This document shows positions 1 through 12,501 of a DNA stretch of 64,000 bases, piece after piece. Position numbers and translations under genes: made by a program. The notes beneath the pieces are model-generated. The model was not told the origin of the DNA and searched no databases. It was given only the letters and a program-made list of their open reading frames with translations. This DNA comes from Spisula solida (taxonomy: Eukaryota > Mollusca > Bivalvia > Venerida > Mactridae). The stretch spans positions 5,098,530-5,162,529 of the forward strand of contig OX365947.1 of NCBI GenBank assembly GCA_947247005.1, given 5' to 3'. Positions within the stretch are counted from its first letter, which is position 1, and each line of letters begins with the position of its first letter.

Positions 1-229
1 TTATTTATTATAAAATATGATTATAAATAACAATGTAGTTCACCGATTCCAAAAATTCGCAGTTTCGTTTATATTTTGGAACTTTAACCCCAATTTTCTC
101 AAAATGCTCAAGGGTGACACAATGTCACCCGTCAGAACTTCTATTCGAAAGGTCTTGTCTACTGAAATCAGCAAAGAAAAAAACTTTATACTCCAATGCA
201 AGGTATCTTGGGTTTGGGGCCGGACTAAT

Positions 230-457
230 AGTATGAGAACCATGTTCAAGCCATGGAGTAGGAATTTTGAACTTGTTCGTAGTCATAGTATGACAACCAT
301 GTTCAAGCCATGGAGTAGAAATTTTGAACTTGTTCGTAGTCATAGTATGACAACCATGTTCAAGCCATGGAGTAGAAATTTTTAACTTGTTCGTAGACAT
401 AGTATGACAACCATGTTTACGCCATGGAGTCAAATATTATGAGTTTGAAATTACCTT
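230..457. repeat. 57-bp tandem repeat, four copies
   Basis: Copies begin at 230, 287, 344 and 401, each exactly 57 bp apart, with the core AACCATGTTCAAGCCATGG. The last copy decays after about 30 bp. Because 57 is a multiple of three, open frames run through it on both strands, each copy adding 19 residues; these are by-products of the repeat and I see no splice or start context to make them genes. Confidence 0.95.
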
Positions 458-1359
458 TTTTGTACAACCGGTTCTAGCATTACATCTTGCCTGGACACTT
501 CGCTACCGGAATCCTCACTAAAACAGGGATTGTACAACACTTAGAATCAATCATTTTTATTGGCCGTTATATTGAAAGGCCATGAATAATTTACTTGCTA
601 GATTTTCATTAAAACTGGTTCTTAATTATAATAAGGTAGTCGACTGATTTTATATTTTTGTTAAAATTTGATACATTTTTGTGTTTTGATTGTAACCAAT
701 TTTCAACATACAATAGTAATTGTCAGGGGTCCTACTGAGGGCGATATACCTATTCCTGAAAATAAGGATCAAGTCCGTTAGCCCACATACTCACACTAAA
801 ACTGTTTCCAAACATTCGTTAAAGTTCAGCTATGAAATTTCAAATAAACATAACTTTGTCAATACTTTGAACTTTTTTTTTCAAATAACTTTTATAATCT
901 ACAGAAAAGTCCATTTTTTCAAGAGCAGTAAATAAAAATTTTAGAATCTATAAGACCCCTGTACTGTAGTATATTTAAATAGTTTGTTGAATGCTTTTAA
1001 GGGAAATTAAAAGAATGACATGAAATAAAGTGGTCCGGAAAGGATGATAATCTAGCATTTATTTATTCAGGCCTAAACGTAATCCTCAGAGCAAGGTTGA
1101 AAATCAAATAATACAAATTATTTAAAAAAAGAAAGATTTCGTTTTATAGAACAAACAGAAAGAATTTTAGCATGTAATTGATTATGTTAATTCAATATCA
1201 GCAAAGATATTTTGTTAAACAATCAAACATAAATCAAAATCATAGCTTAAAGAAAACCATGCCAATCAAAAACAATAAATATATATTTTAATTATCAAAT
1301 AATAACATTAAGATATTTCAATATAGACCAAGAAATTACACAGATGTTAGAATGTTGAA
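458..1359. other. AT-rich non-coding DNA
   Basis: No exon-like segment with matched splice sites, no RNA gene and no clear repeat structure is visible here on either strand. Confidence 0.6.
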
Positions 1360-1665
1360 AATAATGATTAGTGCCAGGGAAACAAGTAACTAAAAATTGC
1401 CAGCAATACAGAAGTCCCCTATCGGTTTGAAGTCATGACCTTAAAAATGATTTCCAGTGTTTCTCACAATTTTTGTCAAAATCAAAAAACATTTACATTG
1501 GCATACTATCCTTATTACCATCTACCCACAAACTAAGTTTCATAAACATAGCTTGGAAGCTTGGAGCTGGCAGACAAACCAACATTTGCAAAGCAAGACA
1601 TCGCCATGCACTCCTTCCTTCGAAAAGGGCAATAATAATCTTACTAATGTATATATCTTCTAGAC
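1360..1665 (+). repeat. Interspersed repeat, 'AGAAGTCCCCTA' family, degenerate copy
   Basis: Shares the order of motifs with copies at 23370-23670 and 45821-46106: a lead-in near GCAATACAGAAGTCCCCTA, then a run near TTTTTGTCAAAATCAAAA, then AAGTTTCATAAAC. This copy is the most diverged and lacks the matching right end (ACCGGTAGGGGACT) seen in the 45.8 kb copy. Confidence 0.7.
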
Positions 1666-2944
1666 TATCTACTTGAAGTTTTAACTTATTTAAATTCTCA
1701 CTATGGATGTCAATTAAAGATCTAACAAGGGATCCCAGGACAGAATGTATTAGTAAATAGAACGGTATTCACTTGTTTATCAAAAACAATGTGAACGTTC
1801 CAATGTTAGAGGATAGAATGGATTTGGTTTCAATATAGGTTTCGAATCCAGGATTCAAATACTAGTAAGGAGCGATCTCTGCAGCACAATGTCACATGCT
1901 GACAAACGTTCCTGTGAAGTCTCATGACCATGTGTACACTGAAACACTTAAGAGATACATGTGCAATGATGAATGTGCGCCACACAAATGGTGACGCAAA
2001 CCCAAAAGCCTGAATGTTCAACAGTCAGTCCAATTTAAACCAATCATAGGAATATCAGATTCTGGTTAACAAGGGGCTTAATGCTGTGAAAGAAACTATA
2101 AACAAAACTTATGTCATCTAACTATAGAAATTAAAAGTTCAGGATCAGAAAAGAAAAACATGCATCTGGTAGACTCCTAGGAGTATAATTTATTTATTAT
2201 ACCATGTAAGACGGATAAAAACGTCTGTATATATATTATATACATGTAGGTGTGATCTAGCACTTACATTCTTGCTGTTAGACGCTTTTTCTTTCTACGA
2301 CGTTGCCTTATATAATCAAACAAAACCAGAAAATTTGTGCACAGAAGGTAAAATAAAATAGTGACACTACTATAGTAAAACTTCACACAAGACCACCTCA
2401 ATTATAAGACCCCATCAAGTAAAGACCTTAGACAGTTTTACAGGTCCATTTTCACTGGTTTGCTCAATATACATTGTCATTATTAAGACCAAATCAATGA
2501 AACAGTTTTGAACGGTCCTCAAGGGTGGTCTTACTATCAGTGATTTTTTTGCCTCTTTGGGAAAAGGTCCAGGTCCGTTCAGATTGGGAATTTTTCGCGT
2601 CGTGACAACTTGAAATTGGGAATTTCCATGAAGCAGAAAGGCCAAATAAAACAGAAAAAGAGATAACATGTGACTGTTTACTGGTTTCTTTGAGCATTTA
2701 TGCTTGACCTCTTGTCAAAAATGTTCATAACTTTATCATTTTATGTCCGATTTTGAAAATTATTTTTTTAAATTGTTTATTGGGAATTTCTCCATTCAAA
2801 TTTGGAAAATTATAGCCTATTTGCAATTTGGAAAGGGTCCGTTTTCGGACCCTATTAATGAAGGAAAAAAATCACTGACTATTGAGGTTTAACAGTATCT
2901 TATGTATGTATACAAGCTAACCTGTCATGACCAGCCAGACAAGT
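1666..2944. other. Non-coding DNA
   Basis: No supported exon. The stretch 2520-2880 holds internally similar phrases (TTGGGAATTT; GGTCCGTT) that suggest an old repeat, but its borders are not clear. The stretch 1845-2035 resembles about 9340-9480 in the tandem units (CTGACA...TTCCTGT...TCATGACCA) and is probably a repeat relic. Confidence 0.5.
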
Positions 2945-3210
2945 GATCAATATCAAATATAGGGGTGTTAACAATGCCTCATTAAAAACCCTGAAAATCA
3001 TATGCAACGGAACATTTTTGCCAAACCAGAGGCCTTCAACCACATTGTTTTTATAATTAACTCAGGTTGTATTAAAAATCCTTCAGAGCAGATTAAATTT
3101 ACCATAACTTGGCAATTTCTTGAGATATTTGGACAGAAATAATAGCTCTTTCAGGATACATAAATCCTAAATTCCGGATTCATCAGGAATATTGACATCC
3201 CCTGCAAATA
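2945..3210 (+). repeat. Interspersed repeat, paired with 5885-6150
   Basis: Matches 5885-6150 over its length: both run from a GGGGTGT segment through CATTTTTGCCAAA, AGAGGCCTTCAA, CTTCAGAGCAGATTAAATTT and CTTTCAGGA to a CACCCC/CATCCCC end. One copy sits just outside tandem unit A and the other inside the segment found only in unit A. Confidence 0.85.
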
Positions 3211-4600
3211 TGGTTGTTTAAAGAAAGGTGTTTGCTTAATACAGGACTTCGGTACCGTATTTTCAATACAAACATGACCCAATTAGGAGTTTATAGAAGT
3301 GGCTGTGTAACACAGGTGGTTGCTTAATTCACCACAAACACAGGTTTGACTGTTACAATACATGTACAACTAATGCTAAGTATAGGGAATAGTGCTTCAA
3401 GGAATCAGAGCAAAATCAGACAGCAAACAAACTTAACATACAATTCTAGTAAATGTCTACAAATAGTGATAACGTTAACATCTATAGAATAGAGACATAC
3501 ATGTACCTAATGAAATAAATTAAAGTGGATTCATGGTATGATATTATTGATAAATTAAAATTAATAATTACATTTAAGATAGGTTGGACAAGATGTCAAG
3601 AGTTGCCATTTAGATCAAAAAGTACAAAATATTCTTACATATACCAAGAATTTGCTGATGAAAAAGGAAATAATCGCATTGTCTGATTTTTCTCTAGCAA
3701 CTAACTAGGCAGTAGAATTTCAAGCCTTTAAAATGACTTATAATAGTCACTTATTATGAATCTCAGTTCATATAAAAGAAAGATATCCAATCAAACCTCC
3801 TTTTTGAAAACACAATAACTAGCTACCTGCATATATGTACTACTTATGAAGTCACTAGAATGGTTCATGTAATTTAGTTCTATAGGCATCAATAAAGCAT
3901 CTAGACACAAGCATTGGCAAACTAACTTGTTCTTGTTTAAAACCGGCAGAGAAGAGCAGTAGAAGAATATTTTATCTACCATAATTAGTTTTGTTATGCT
4001 TTTGCCCTCTCTTGAGGTCTATATATATATAACTTTGACTTGCCGACGATTCATCTTCAGGTCAGACCAACCTTTCATGATTGAGAATTGTAAGCTTAGG
4101 CCTTCTCAGGTAATAGTTTAGATTCTGTTCAGTCCATTGATTGACTGACCAACATGTGCAAAGCAACCCCCATTGCATCGAAAGGGTGTGTAGTAAAGAA
4201 TATAAACATACAAACCTACATCACACATAAGCAAAGCGTAGTAGTTACAACAAGCAAAACAAGCAAGACTGTAGACTTGAAAGCCGATCACCAACTTACG
4301 AAATGAAAACAATGTACAACATGACCCTATGAAATCTGACGTTACTAGACAGATGTTGATTGGCTAATATCAGTATTGAAATGGAAGCCATTGTCGGACC
4401 AATGGAGGCAAGGGTTGTACAGTGATCAAGCAATGAGTTCCCACCAGATTAGCACAACTGGGTAATTGTTCAAACAGGGTGTTTACTTAATTCAAACAAC
4501 GATGGACGTGTATGTGTAATATTTGGTTGTGATGATTTCATAGAGACATGTTCTATCACATATATATTGCACTATAAGCTCTATGTAACAAATTATATAC

Positions 4601-4811
4601 TTAGCAGCCGTCTGTGGTGGCAGTGGTTGAGCTCGTTTCCCGGCACCATTGTTCGCACCATCATTCATAGCATGACCAGTTCTAGGACTGGAGGTGGTGT
4701 CCTTCCTGGCTTTGGATCCTCCCCCTGCACCTCCCCCGGCACCATCTTTTCCACCTCCACCTCCCCCTCCACATCCACCTCCCCCAGCACCATCTCCTCC
4801 AGGTTGGTTCC
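4601..4811 (-). CDS. Candidate exon, Glu/Gly-rich, unit A
   Basis: Read on the minus strand, an acceptor TTTTCTCTTTTGATAG precedes 4811 and a possible donor GTATAT follows 4601. Read in phase 0 it begins GTNLEEMVLGEVDVEGEVE, stays acidic, then Pro-rich, and stops at 4665-4667 after 48 residues. The start GT.LEE and the EVDVE motif recur in phase 0 in units B and C, which supports this frame. A frame shifted relative to it reads a Gly-rich run followed by SKARKDTTSSPRTGHAMNDG; that is the phase-0 continuation in B and C. So an indel inside the exon has moved one group to another frame. It would follow an exon ending in phase 0, such as 9123-9232 or 33703-33860. No known domain is recognised. 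It could instead be untranslated or decayed. Confidence 0.4.
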
Positions 4812-5314
4812 CTATCAAAAGAGAAAAATGCAGCATTAAGTATTGACATATTTTTATCTTGCATTTTCGTTTTAATTAACAAATTACTAAAATCTCTACA
4901 TGTCTATACCAACACTATGGTCCTACAACAGCACACAAAATTTCAAATAAATGAAATGTTACATAACAATATGATGAATGTGAGGATGAACATGAAGACA
5001 TGAGAAAGTTAGAAACCAATGATGACATGTGAAAGTTAGATAAGAATGGTGAAATGAGAAAGTTAGGTGACAATGATATATTTCATTGCAAGTTAAATCA
5101 ATGAACAACCAATTACAGAAGATAGAAGTGCCTGAACAACTAAACTAAACCAAACCAAAGGACACTGCAACATGAAGACCAACATACAGACACCTAGATG
5201 TCAATTCAAGACGAGTGAACTCACAATAACAAAAACACCCAATTGTATTAACAAGTATTTGATGTACAAACATTTTACAATTATAAAACTTTTGAAAAAA
5301 GAGAACAATCAATA

Positions 5315-5437
5315 TTACCAATTTTTACAAACCAACTCTACAATTTCAATGACAAGTTTAACCATTTCAACACCTGGCTCTACAACTTCAACAACCTCTT
5401 CTTTGATTTTGACAACCAGTTCTATAAGTTTGAACCA
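5315..5437 (-). CDS. Candidate terminal exon, amphipathic Glu/Val helix, unit A
   Basis: Acceptor TTATTCTTTTACCAG lies before 5437. The exon opens in phase 0 with WFKLIELVVKIKEEVVEVVE, continues with a Pro-Gly turn and a second Glu/Val/Leu helix, and ends CKNW followed directly by TAA at 5315-5317. The two halves resemble each other, as in a helical hairpin. A donor-like GTAATATTG overlaps the stop, so splicing at 5318 would remove the stop and leave phase 2; joining that to the 4811 exon gives a Trp/Arg-rich frame, which I think unlikely. I favour a last coding exon. No AATAAA is visible soon after. Units B and C keep it open with only a few residue changes, which is mild support for coding. 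Confidence 0.5.
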   Translation of the reverse strand, partial: WFKLIELVVKIKEEVVEVVEPGVEMVKLVIEIVELVCKNW

Positions 5438-5551
5438 CTGGTAAAAGAATAAGAGATACATAGTTAGAGAATTAGCTAAAGGAACTGAAGATAAAACTAA
5501 TAAGATGTTCACAGGATCTGACTTGCCCAACGTTGTTACCTCTTTAAAGTT

Positions 5552-6107
5552 GTTTATTATTATTACTATTAAGATTAACGTAATTAAACTTACTTTGGTT
5601 TCTTCTGTAGTACTCTTCTTTGTGAAATCCAAAACAAAGTGACAGAACATTCAGTAATCTGATGTTAAAGGTGCTGAACACGATGACAATAAAAATCTCA
5701 AGTACTCTAAAAACTTTACAAATATTTCTAAGAGTCAGATCAGTGTTATAATTCTAAATGAATCAGTTAAACCAGTAAATCTTGCGATATTCAAATGTCA
5801 ACACAATCTATAAAAGATTGTTTAGTGGTGTTTCAGTCTACCAGGTAAGATAGTAACCTAACATGGTGTATTGTGATACACTCAGGGGTGTCAACAGGAC
5901 CAAATTTAAAATCAGGAAAATCTGATGCGGCCGACCATTTTTGCCAAAACAAGAGGCCTTCAATGACATTGTTTCAAAAATAATCTCAGTTTGTATTAAA
6001 GAAAAGTCTTCAGAGCAGATTAAATTTAATTAATTTACCATATCTTTGCCATTTCTTGAGATATTTTCATCAATTATTTTGATCAGAAGCCATTGCTCTT
6101 TCAGGAA
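5552..6107. other. Segment present only in tandem unit A
   Basis: Units B and C go directly from CTCTTTAAAGATGTTTATTAAG to the sequence matching about 6108, whereas A has about 550 extra bases here. Much of it (5885 onward) is a copy of the interspersed repeat at 2945-3210. Either A gained an insertion or the ancestor of B and C lost it; the shared junction in B and C shows a single event before they separated. Confidence 0.85.
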
Positions 6108-8090
6108 TGATAAATTCCAGATAAATCAGGAAAATTAACACCCCTGTATACTTATGTCATGGAAAATGATATTTTAAGCATGAGTCAGACCTTTAAACTA
6201 TTTGCAAAAGTTTAAGAATATTTCAGAGTTTTGATGGTCATATAGGGTAGAGCACCTTAAACAAATTAACATATGACAACAAACATTAGTTTCACTTGAA
6301 GATTGTTTAATTCCACATATAGACAAGAGCACAGAACAAGCATCATATTGATAAAAGATGGTTCTAACTAAAGTAGCCATATTCACCTTCTCCCAATCCA
6401 TTAGGTGCTAAATTGACTTGAATATTCCGAAAGTTCTTTTGCAGTCTTTTTACTTTTCACTTTTTTTTCTTCATTAGCTTCATTTCAAAATTTTAGTTCA
6501 AATTTGGGTTAATAATTAAATCTAAAAATATTTCTTTTTGAGTCAAATTTGTTAATGGTGTGGCGGACATGAATAAAACCTATTAACTATGGTAAACTCT
6601 TGAGTACATATTTACAAGCAGACTGACCCTGTAATAAGGGTAAGCAGAAGTAGGATATAATTTTATACCTCCCCATGAGAATTTTTACTTTCAAATAGAA
6701 AACATTATTCTGTTAAAAATTGTCAAAAACACACTGAGGATTGGGAGGGAGTGATTATGACAAACATTTCAAATACAAACATATAGTCTAAACCGCTAAG
6801 AAAAAAACCCATACAAAATCTACCTCAAAATTATATCTAAAATTATACTCAAAAATCCGAAGGAAATTCCAGTTAATACAGGTTTTCGAACAAGGGCCAT
6901 AACTCCGCAGAAATTTGGCTCCAACAAAGGCAAAGCCAGAGGTCACCGTCATCAAATTATGATACAAATTTTTTCAGATGTCAGTTCATTTTTTGTCAAC
7001 TTATCCCAAACATGCATGTATCTTTGATATAATACTTTATATCAAGTCCTGTACAGGAATATATGACTGTTATCTGTGATTTGTTTGTTTGGTGCTTTGT
7101 GAAGTTGATTTTACAAAAACCATGACGCAAATTCTAATTGTGAATTAAGGGGCCTTTTAGGTTTGTGAAAGAGGCCTATAGCAAATTGTGAAGGGGCCTA
7201 ATATAGGCCCCTCGTATATAGTGAAAAAATCCCTGCACATGTTCTTTTGCAGTCTTTTTACTTTTCACTTTTTTTTCTTCATTAGCTTCATTTCTGCAGA
7301 AACTTGGCTCCAACAAAGGCAAAGCCAGAGGTCACCGTGATCATAGAAACAATAGTTTTAGTTTAGTCTCAGATATGATTTCAACAAAATAATTGATGCG
7401 GAGCCGTCAAACTGCCAGCCTGAGTTGCCAATCCAGTCATTAATAAGAAGTTAGGTTTTTCTATTGGTTATTTGAAACCTTAATGTCTTGCTCTAGTGTT
7501 TTACACATGATTTCAAAATGACACCATTCAACTATTGAGCTTTAAAAAACTACACTAATACACATAAAATTATATTAATGCAATGTAATTTCTGAAAAAA
7601 AAACTATTTTAGATTAAGGAAAACAATAAAAAATAAAATTATTTGTAAAGAAAACATTCGAAGGACAAAAGTATTTTAGAGCAAGTTTCCAATTATTCAA
7701 GTTTTTTCCTGATTATTATCACTTTATAAAGGTAATGGATACAATAAAATAGCCTAATTAAGTTATACTAAATAAAAATGTAAATAACTAAATCACTAAA
7801 CCATTACATATGAGCCGTTCTCCTGGAAAGACATTTTTACATGACTCATGCGAAAAAATAAATCTAAGACATAGTTTTATATTATCCAAGAACTTAAACC
7901 TAATTCAAAGAGCATGACTTTTTTGTCATTTAAGAGGGTTTTCTTAACTTTATTACATAAATACTAATACAATGTCACTTAACCCGGTTTTCCTGGAGAA
8001 TGGCTCATATCAAAACAAAGTTGCAAAAAAGTTTGATGCCAATGCTCCATGAGAGATTTCCCATCATACAACAACAAATAATGACAATAT

Positions 8091-8502
8091 ACACTGCCCA
8101 TCAAAAATAAGTATACAGATGTTATGTGCCCACTTACTTGCCTGTAATGATACTATTTGAACAGTAAAGCAACAATATATTTGAAGACACTGAATATTTT
8201 GTTTATTAAATGGAAAGGCCATACATTAATTGGTACCCTAGATGCAAAATCTAGTTTTTTTGTCCCTCTTGAATAGTGACTTAGTCACAAAAAGATGGAA
8301 AATTCAGCCTTTTTGATCACATGGTTACTTTAGGTCCGAAAATCTTCAGTTTTATTTCTATCTCTATTTTGACTCATTTAGTAACTGTAGTTTCAGGAAC
8401 TAGTATAATTATGACCGTCTGATAATCAGATATTGAATAATTTAACCAAGTTTAATTTTGCAAAAATTATTTACGGTATAATTATTTTTGGTGGGCACTG
8501 TA
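8091..8502. mobile_element. TA-flanked MITE with 'CAGTGCCCACC' ends, unit A copy
   Basis: Left end ACACTGCCCATCAAAAATAA and right end, read inward on the other strand, ACAGTGCCCACCAAAAATAA form inverted repeats of about 25 bp, with TA at both borders, about 410 bp in all. There is no transposase frame. TA targets and this size fit a Tc1/mariner-type non-autonomous element. Its place is the same in units B and C, so it was there before the triplication. A further copy in the opposite orientation is at 25265-25668. Confidence 0.85.
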
Positions 8503-9122
8503 GATTTTCATTAATTTAAATACATAAGTGGGAACCAAAAATATCAATATTGAAAGAAATGTAGTAACGTTGTTTTTTTGTCATTATAATTCCAATTTTA
8601 TAATAAACAAGATCTGGGTAGAATTTTTTGTCAAGATTATGAATTCCACAAAAAAAACAGTCAATTAAAATTTCTTTTTTATACAGAATCTTAAATCCAT
8701 GGAACATTATCATTTTTCAGATATAATTAATACAGAATACACAGGAAAAGTACAAAATACATCAAAAAATTCCAAATAATTCAAACAACAGTAACTGAGA
8801 AGCTTTTAACACTACCTGTTGATAGTTTTCAAAGTTTTAAAACTTTCTGTTTAGATTTTGCTGCTTTTTGTTTGCACCGTGCATGCCCTCAAGTTTGAAG
8901 TTTAAAGACAGTTTTTGTCCAAATTTGGATCAAATCAGATTTATTTTAGAAGAAACTAATCAAATGAGAACAACCAACCAAGACTGAAAGTTTTTCCATC
9001 AGCACCACAAAGCATGGTTTTTCATTAAAATTGGAATTGGTCATGTTGATCAAACTGAAGTAGAAAAGGCTTGTTTTCGCTTTTTTTTCCCAAGATACAA
9101 AATGTAGCATTTTGGTACTTAC

Positions 9123-9232
9123 AACCTTATTCTTCGAAGCCAGCGATATAATAGTTATTGTAACAATAGAGGACAATTTAGCCAAATGAAAAAAATCAAA
9201 AGGTAGCGTTAGAAGTTTGTGTAGTGTATGCT
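9123..9232 (-). CDS. Candidate transmembrane exon, unit A (intact copy)
   Basis: Acceptor TTGTTTCTTGTTACCAG precedes 9232 and a strong donor GTAAGTACC follows 9123. The 110-bp exon is phase 1 to phase 0, as is the exon at 33703-33860. It reads HTLHKLLTLPFDFF, then HLAKLSSIVTITIISLASK, a hydrophobic segment with a short PFDFF motif like PIDLF in the 33.7 kb exon. The preceding 36648-36758 exon ends in one base (G), which would make the split codon Glu. The downstream helix exon at 5315-5437 starts in phase 0, so the two join in frame. Family unknown. Of the three copies in the array, only this one keeps both an open frame and a donor. Confidence 0.5.
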
Positions 9233-11657
9233 CTGGTAACAAGAAACAATTAAGGCAATTCAATGAACAAGCATTTAGAAACAAGGTAATTCCAAGAACT
9301 CCAGGCTATCAGACAAGGGGTGCAACTCTCGCAGATTCTTGAAACCAAAAAAACACTCAGTGCATTAGTGCACAAGCTGACACATTCCTGTTAAGTTTCA
9401 TGACCACAGTCAAATTACTTTGAATAGGTATATCACACGAAAGACAATGTTTGCACCACAACAGCCTGCTAAATTCGCCAATTTGAACCCTACCCTCCAA
9501 ATATTTTCATGGTAAAATCTGGTTTGTGTAGTGTCAGCTGCAAGTTTATTAAACAATTACACAGTTGTATCATCACACTTATAATATTCAACACATTATG
9601 AGAAAAACTTAAAAGCACAACATTCGATACAATATACATAATAATTATAAGCTCCGTTTAGGTTCCTTCTTAAATCAAAGAAAACACACATATTCATTTC
9701 TGTGTGTTTCAGGACATCATATATTAATTTATAGATTTTTCAAAAATTGGGACTTGGTAGGAGAGTTTCTATTTTTCCCGAAATAAGTATATCTGTGCTT
9801 CAATTGGGTTTAATAGAATGATTAAGTTCCTGTAATGATAATTTTCAAACTTGAAAGTCATTCATGCATGTGCTTAATTTTTGTTGTTGAAAATATCATG
9901 AAATACTTATTGGGGGGGGCAAGTAGGGTTGATATTCTATCAGAATTGATTTACTAAGACTTTTACCACAGAACATTTTATTTTGGTTCCCAGGGTAACA
10001 TGATGTAATCTCATACAACTTGAATACCTTATACTTAATCAATTAGAAAATTATGTTCAAACTAAACTTAACAAAATGTGGACCGTAAAAATCTGTCATA
10101 ATTGTTGACCAAGTTACGGAAAATTTATTTCAGCACACATATTTATTAATTTTATTGAATCAAACCACAAAAATTCTGAATTTTAAAGTAACACAAGGCA
10201 ACAGACAAAAAAGAACAAGTTTGCTTGATACAGGACTTCGGTACCGTATTTTCAATACAAACATGACCCAATTAGGAGTTTATAAAAGTGGCTGTGTAAC
10301 ACAGGTGGTTGCTTAATTCACCACAAACACAGGTTTGACTGTTACAATACATGTACAACTAATGCTAAGTATAGGGAATAGTGCTTCAAGGAATCAGAGC
10401 AAAATCAGACAGCAAACAAACTTAACATACAATTCTAGTAAATGTCTACAAATAGTGATAACGTTAACATCTATAGAATAGAGACATACATGTACCTAAT
10501 GAAATAAATTAAAGTGGATTCATGTTATAATATTATTGATAAATTAAAATTAATAATTACATTTAAGATAGGTTGGACAAGATGTCAAGAGTTGCCATTT
10601 AGATCAAAAAGTACAAAATATTCTTACATATACCAAGAATTTGCTGATGAAAAAGGAAATAATCGCATTGTCTGATTTTTCTCTAGCAACTGACTAGGCA
10701 GTAGAATTTCAAGCCTTTAAAATGACTTATAATAGTCACTTATTATGAATCTCAGTTCAAATAAAAGAAAGATATCCAATCAAACCTCCTTTTTGAAAAC
10801 ACAATAACTAGCTACCTGCATATATGTACTACTTATGAAGTCACTAGAATGGTGCATGTAATTTAGTTCTATAAACATCAATAAAGAATCTAGACACAAG
10901 CATTGGCAAACTAACTTGTTCTTGTTTAAAACCGGCAGAGAAGAGCAGTAGAAGAATATTTTATCTACCATAATTAGTTTTGTATGTTTCCAGGATGAAA
11001 AACATCCACTTTTGTCCATACAAGCAGTTGAAGACACAATGATGATGTTTATATGCTTTTGCCCTCTTTTGAGGTCTCTATATATATAACTTTGACTTGC
11101 CGACGATTCATCTTCAGGTCAGACCAACCTTTCATGATTGAGAATTGTAAGCTTAGGCCTTCTCAGGTAATAGTTTAGATTCTGTTCAGTCCATTGATTG
11201 ACTGACCAACATGTGCAAAGCAACCCCCATTGCATCGAAAGGGTGTGTAGTAAAGAATTTAAACATACAAACCTACATCACACATAAGCAAAGCTTAGTA
11301 GTTACAACAAGCTAAACAAGCAAGACTGTAGACTTGAAAGCCGATCACCAACTTACGAAATGAAAACAATGTACAACATGACCCTATGAAATCATACGTT
11401 ACTAGACAGATGTTGATTGGCTAATATCAGTATTGAAATGGAAGCCATTGTCGGACCAATGGAGGCAAGGGTTGTACAGTGATCAAGCAATGAGTCCCAA
11501 CCAGATCAGCACAAATGGGTAATTGTTCAAACAGGGTGTTTACTTAATTCAAACAACGATGGACGTGTATGTGTAATATTTGGTTGTGATGATTTCATAG
11601 AGACATGTTCTATCACATATATATTGCAATATAAGCTCTATGTAACAAATTATATAC

Positions 11658-11863
11658 TTAGCAGCCGTCTGTGGTGGCAGTGGTTGAGCTCGTTTCCCGG
11701 CACCATTTTTCGCACCATCATTCATAGCATGACCAGTTCTAGGACTGGAGGTGGTGTCCTTCCTGGCTTTGGATCCTCCCCCTGCTCCATCTTTTCCACC
11801 TCCACCTCCCCCCTCCACATCGACCTCCTCCTCCCCCATTTCTATCTCCTCCCGAAGGGTTCC
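11658..11863 (-). CDS. Candidate exon, Glu/Gly-rich, unit B
   Basis: Same acceptor (CTTTTGATAG) and GTATAT donor as in unit A, but 206 bp long. Phase 0 reads GTLREEIEMGEEEVDVEGGG, then lysine, aspartate and glycine, SKARKDTTSSPRTGHAMN and a tail with RAQPLPPQTAA before the donor. If the donor is ignored, the frame stays open to 11549. After EVDVE it differs in frame from unit A. The Pro-rich RAQPLPPQ could be a cytoplasmic binding motif, but that is only inference. Confidence 0.35.
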
Positions 11864-12378
11864 CTATCAAAAGAGAAAAATGCAGCATTAAGTATTGACA
11901 TATTTTTACCTTGCATTTTCGTTTTAATTAACAAATTACTAAAATCTCTACAAGTCTATACCAACACTATGGTCCTACAACAGCACACAAAATTTCAAAT
12001 AAATGAAATGTTACATAACAATATGATGAATGTGAGGATGAACATGAAGACATGAGAAAGTTAGAAACCAATGATGACATGTGAAAGTTAGGTAAGAATG
12101 GTGAAATGAGAAAGGTAGGTGACAATGATATATTTCATTGCAAGTTAAATCAATGAACAACCAATTACAGAAGATAGAAGTGCCTGAACAACTAAACTAA
12201 ACCAAACCAAAGGACACTGCAACATGAAGACCAACATACAGACACACCATCAGACACCTAGATGTCAATTCAAGACGAGTGAACTCACAATAACAAACAC
12301 ACCCAATTGTATTAACAAGTATTTGATGTACAAACATTTTACAATTATAAAACTTTTGAAAAAAGAGAACAATCAAAA

Positions 12379-12501
12379 TTACCAATTTTTACAAACCAAC
12401 TCTACAATTTCAATGACAAGTTTAACCGTTTCAACACCTGGCTCTACAACTTCAACAACCTCTTCTTTGATTTTGACAACCAGTTCTATAAGTTTGAACC
12501 A
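12379..12501 (-). CDS. Candidate terminal exon, amphipathic Glu/Val helix, unit B
   Basis: Identical layout to 5315-5437: acceptor before 12501, 119 bp up to the donor-like site, phase 0 start WFKLIELVVKIKEE, and CKNW-stop at 12379-12381. The change Met to Thr (VETVKL for VEMVKL) is the visible protein difference from A. The frame is intact. Confidence 0.45.
   Translation of the reverse strand, partial: WFKLIELVVKIKEEVVEVVEPGVETVKLVIEIVELVCKNW

Larger units (their letters stand above)
3231..10219. repeat. Tandem 6.5-7.0 kb repeat, unit A
   Basis: First of three direct head-to-tail copies. The left border is TTTGCTT followed by ACAGGACTTCGGTACCGTAT, which recurs at 10220 and 16760, and near-identity continues through each whole unit. 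Unit A is the longest because it alone has the segment at about 5552-6107. It contains three minus-strand exon-like segments (9123-9232, 5315-5437, 4601-4811) and a MITE (8091-8502). A and the B/C pair are separated by several shared indels, so A split off first. The rest of the unit appears non-coding. Confidence 0.98.

Noticed and set aside
6198..6401. 67-codon minus-strand frame kept in all three tandem units (DWEKVNMATLVRT...)
   Set aside because: No matching splice sites at its borders; conservation is explained by overall identity of the units.
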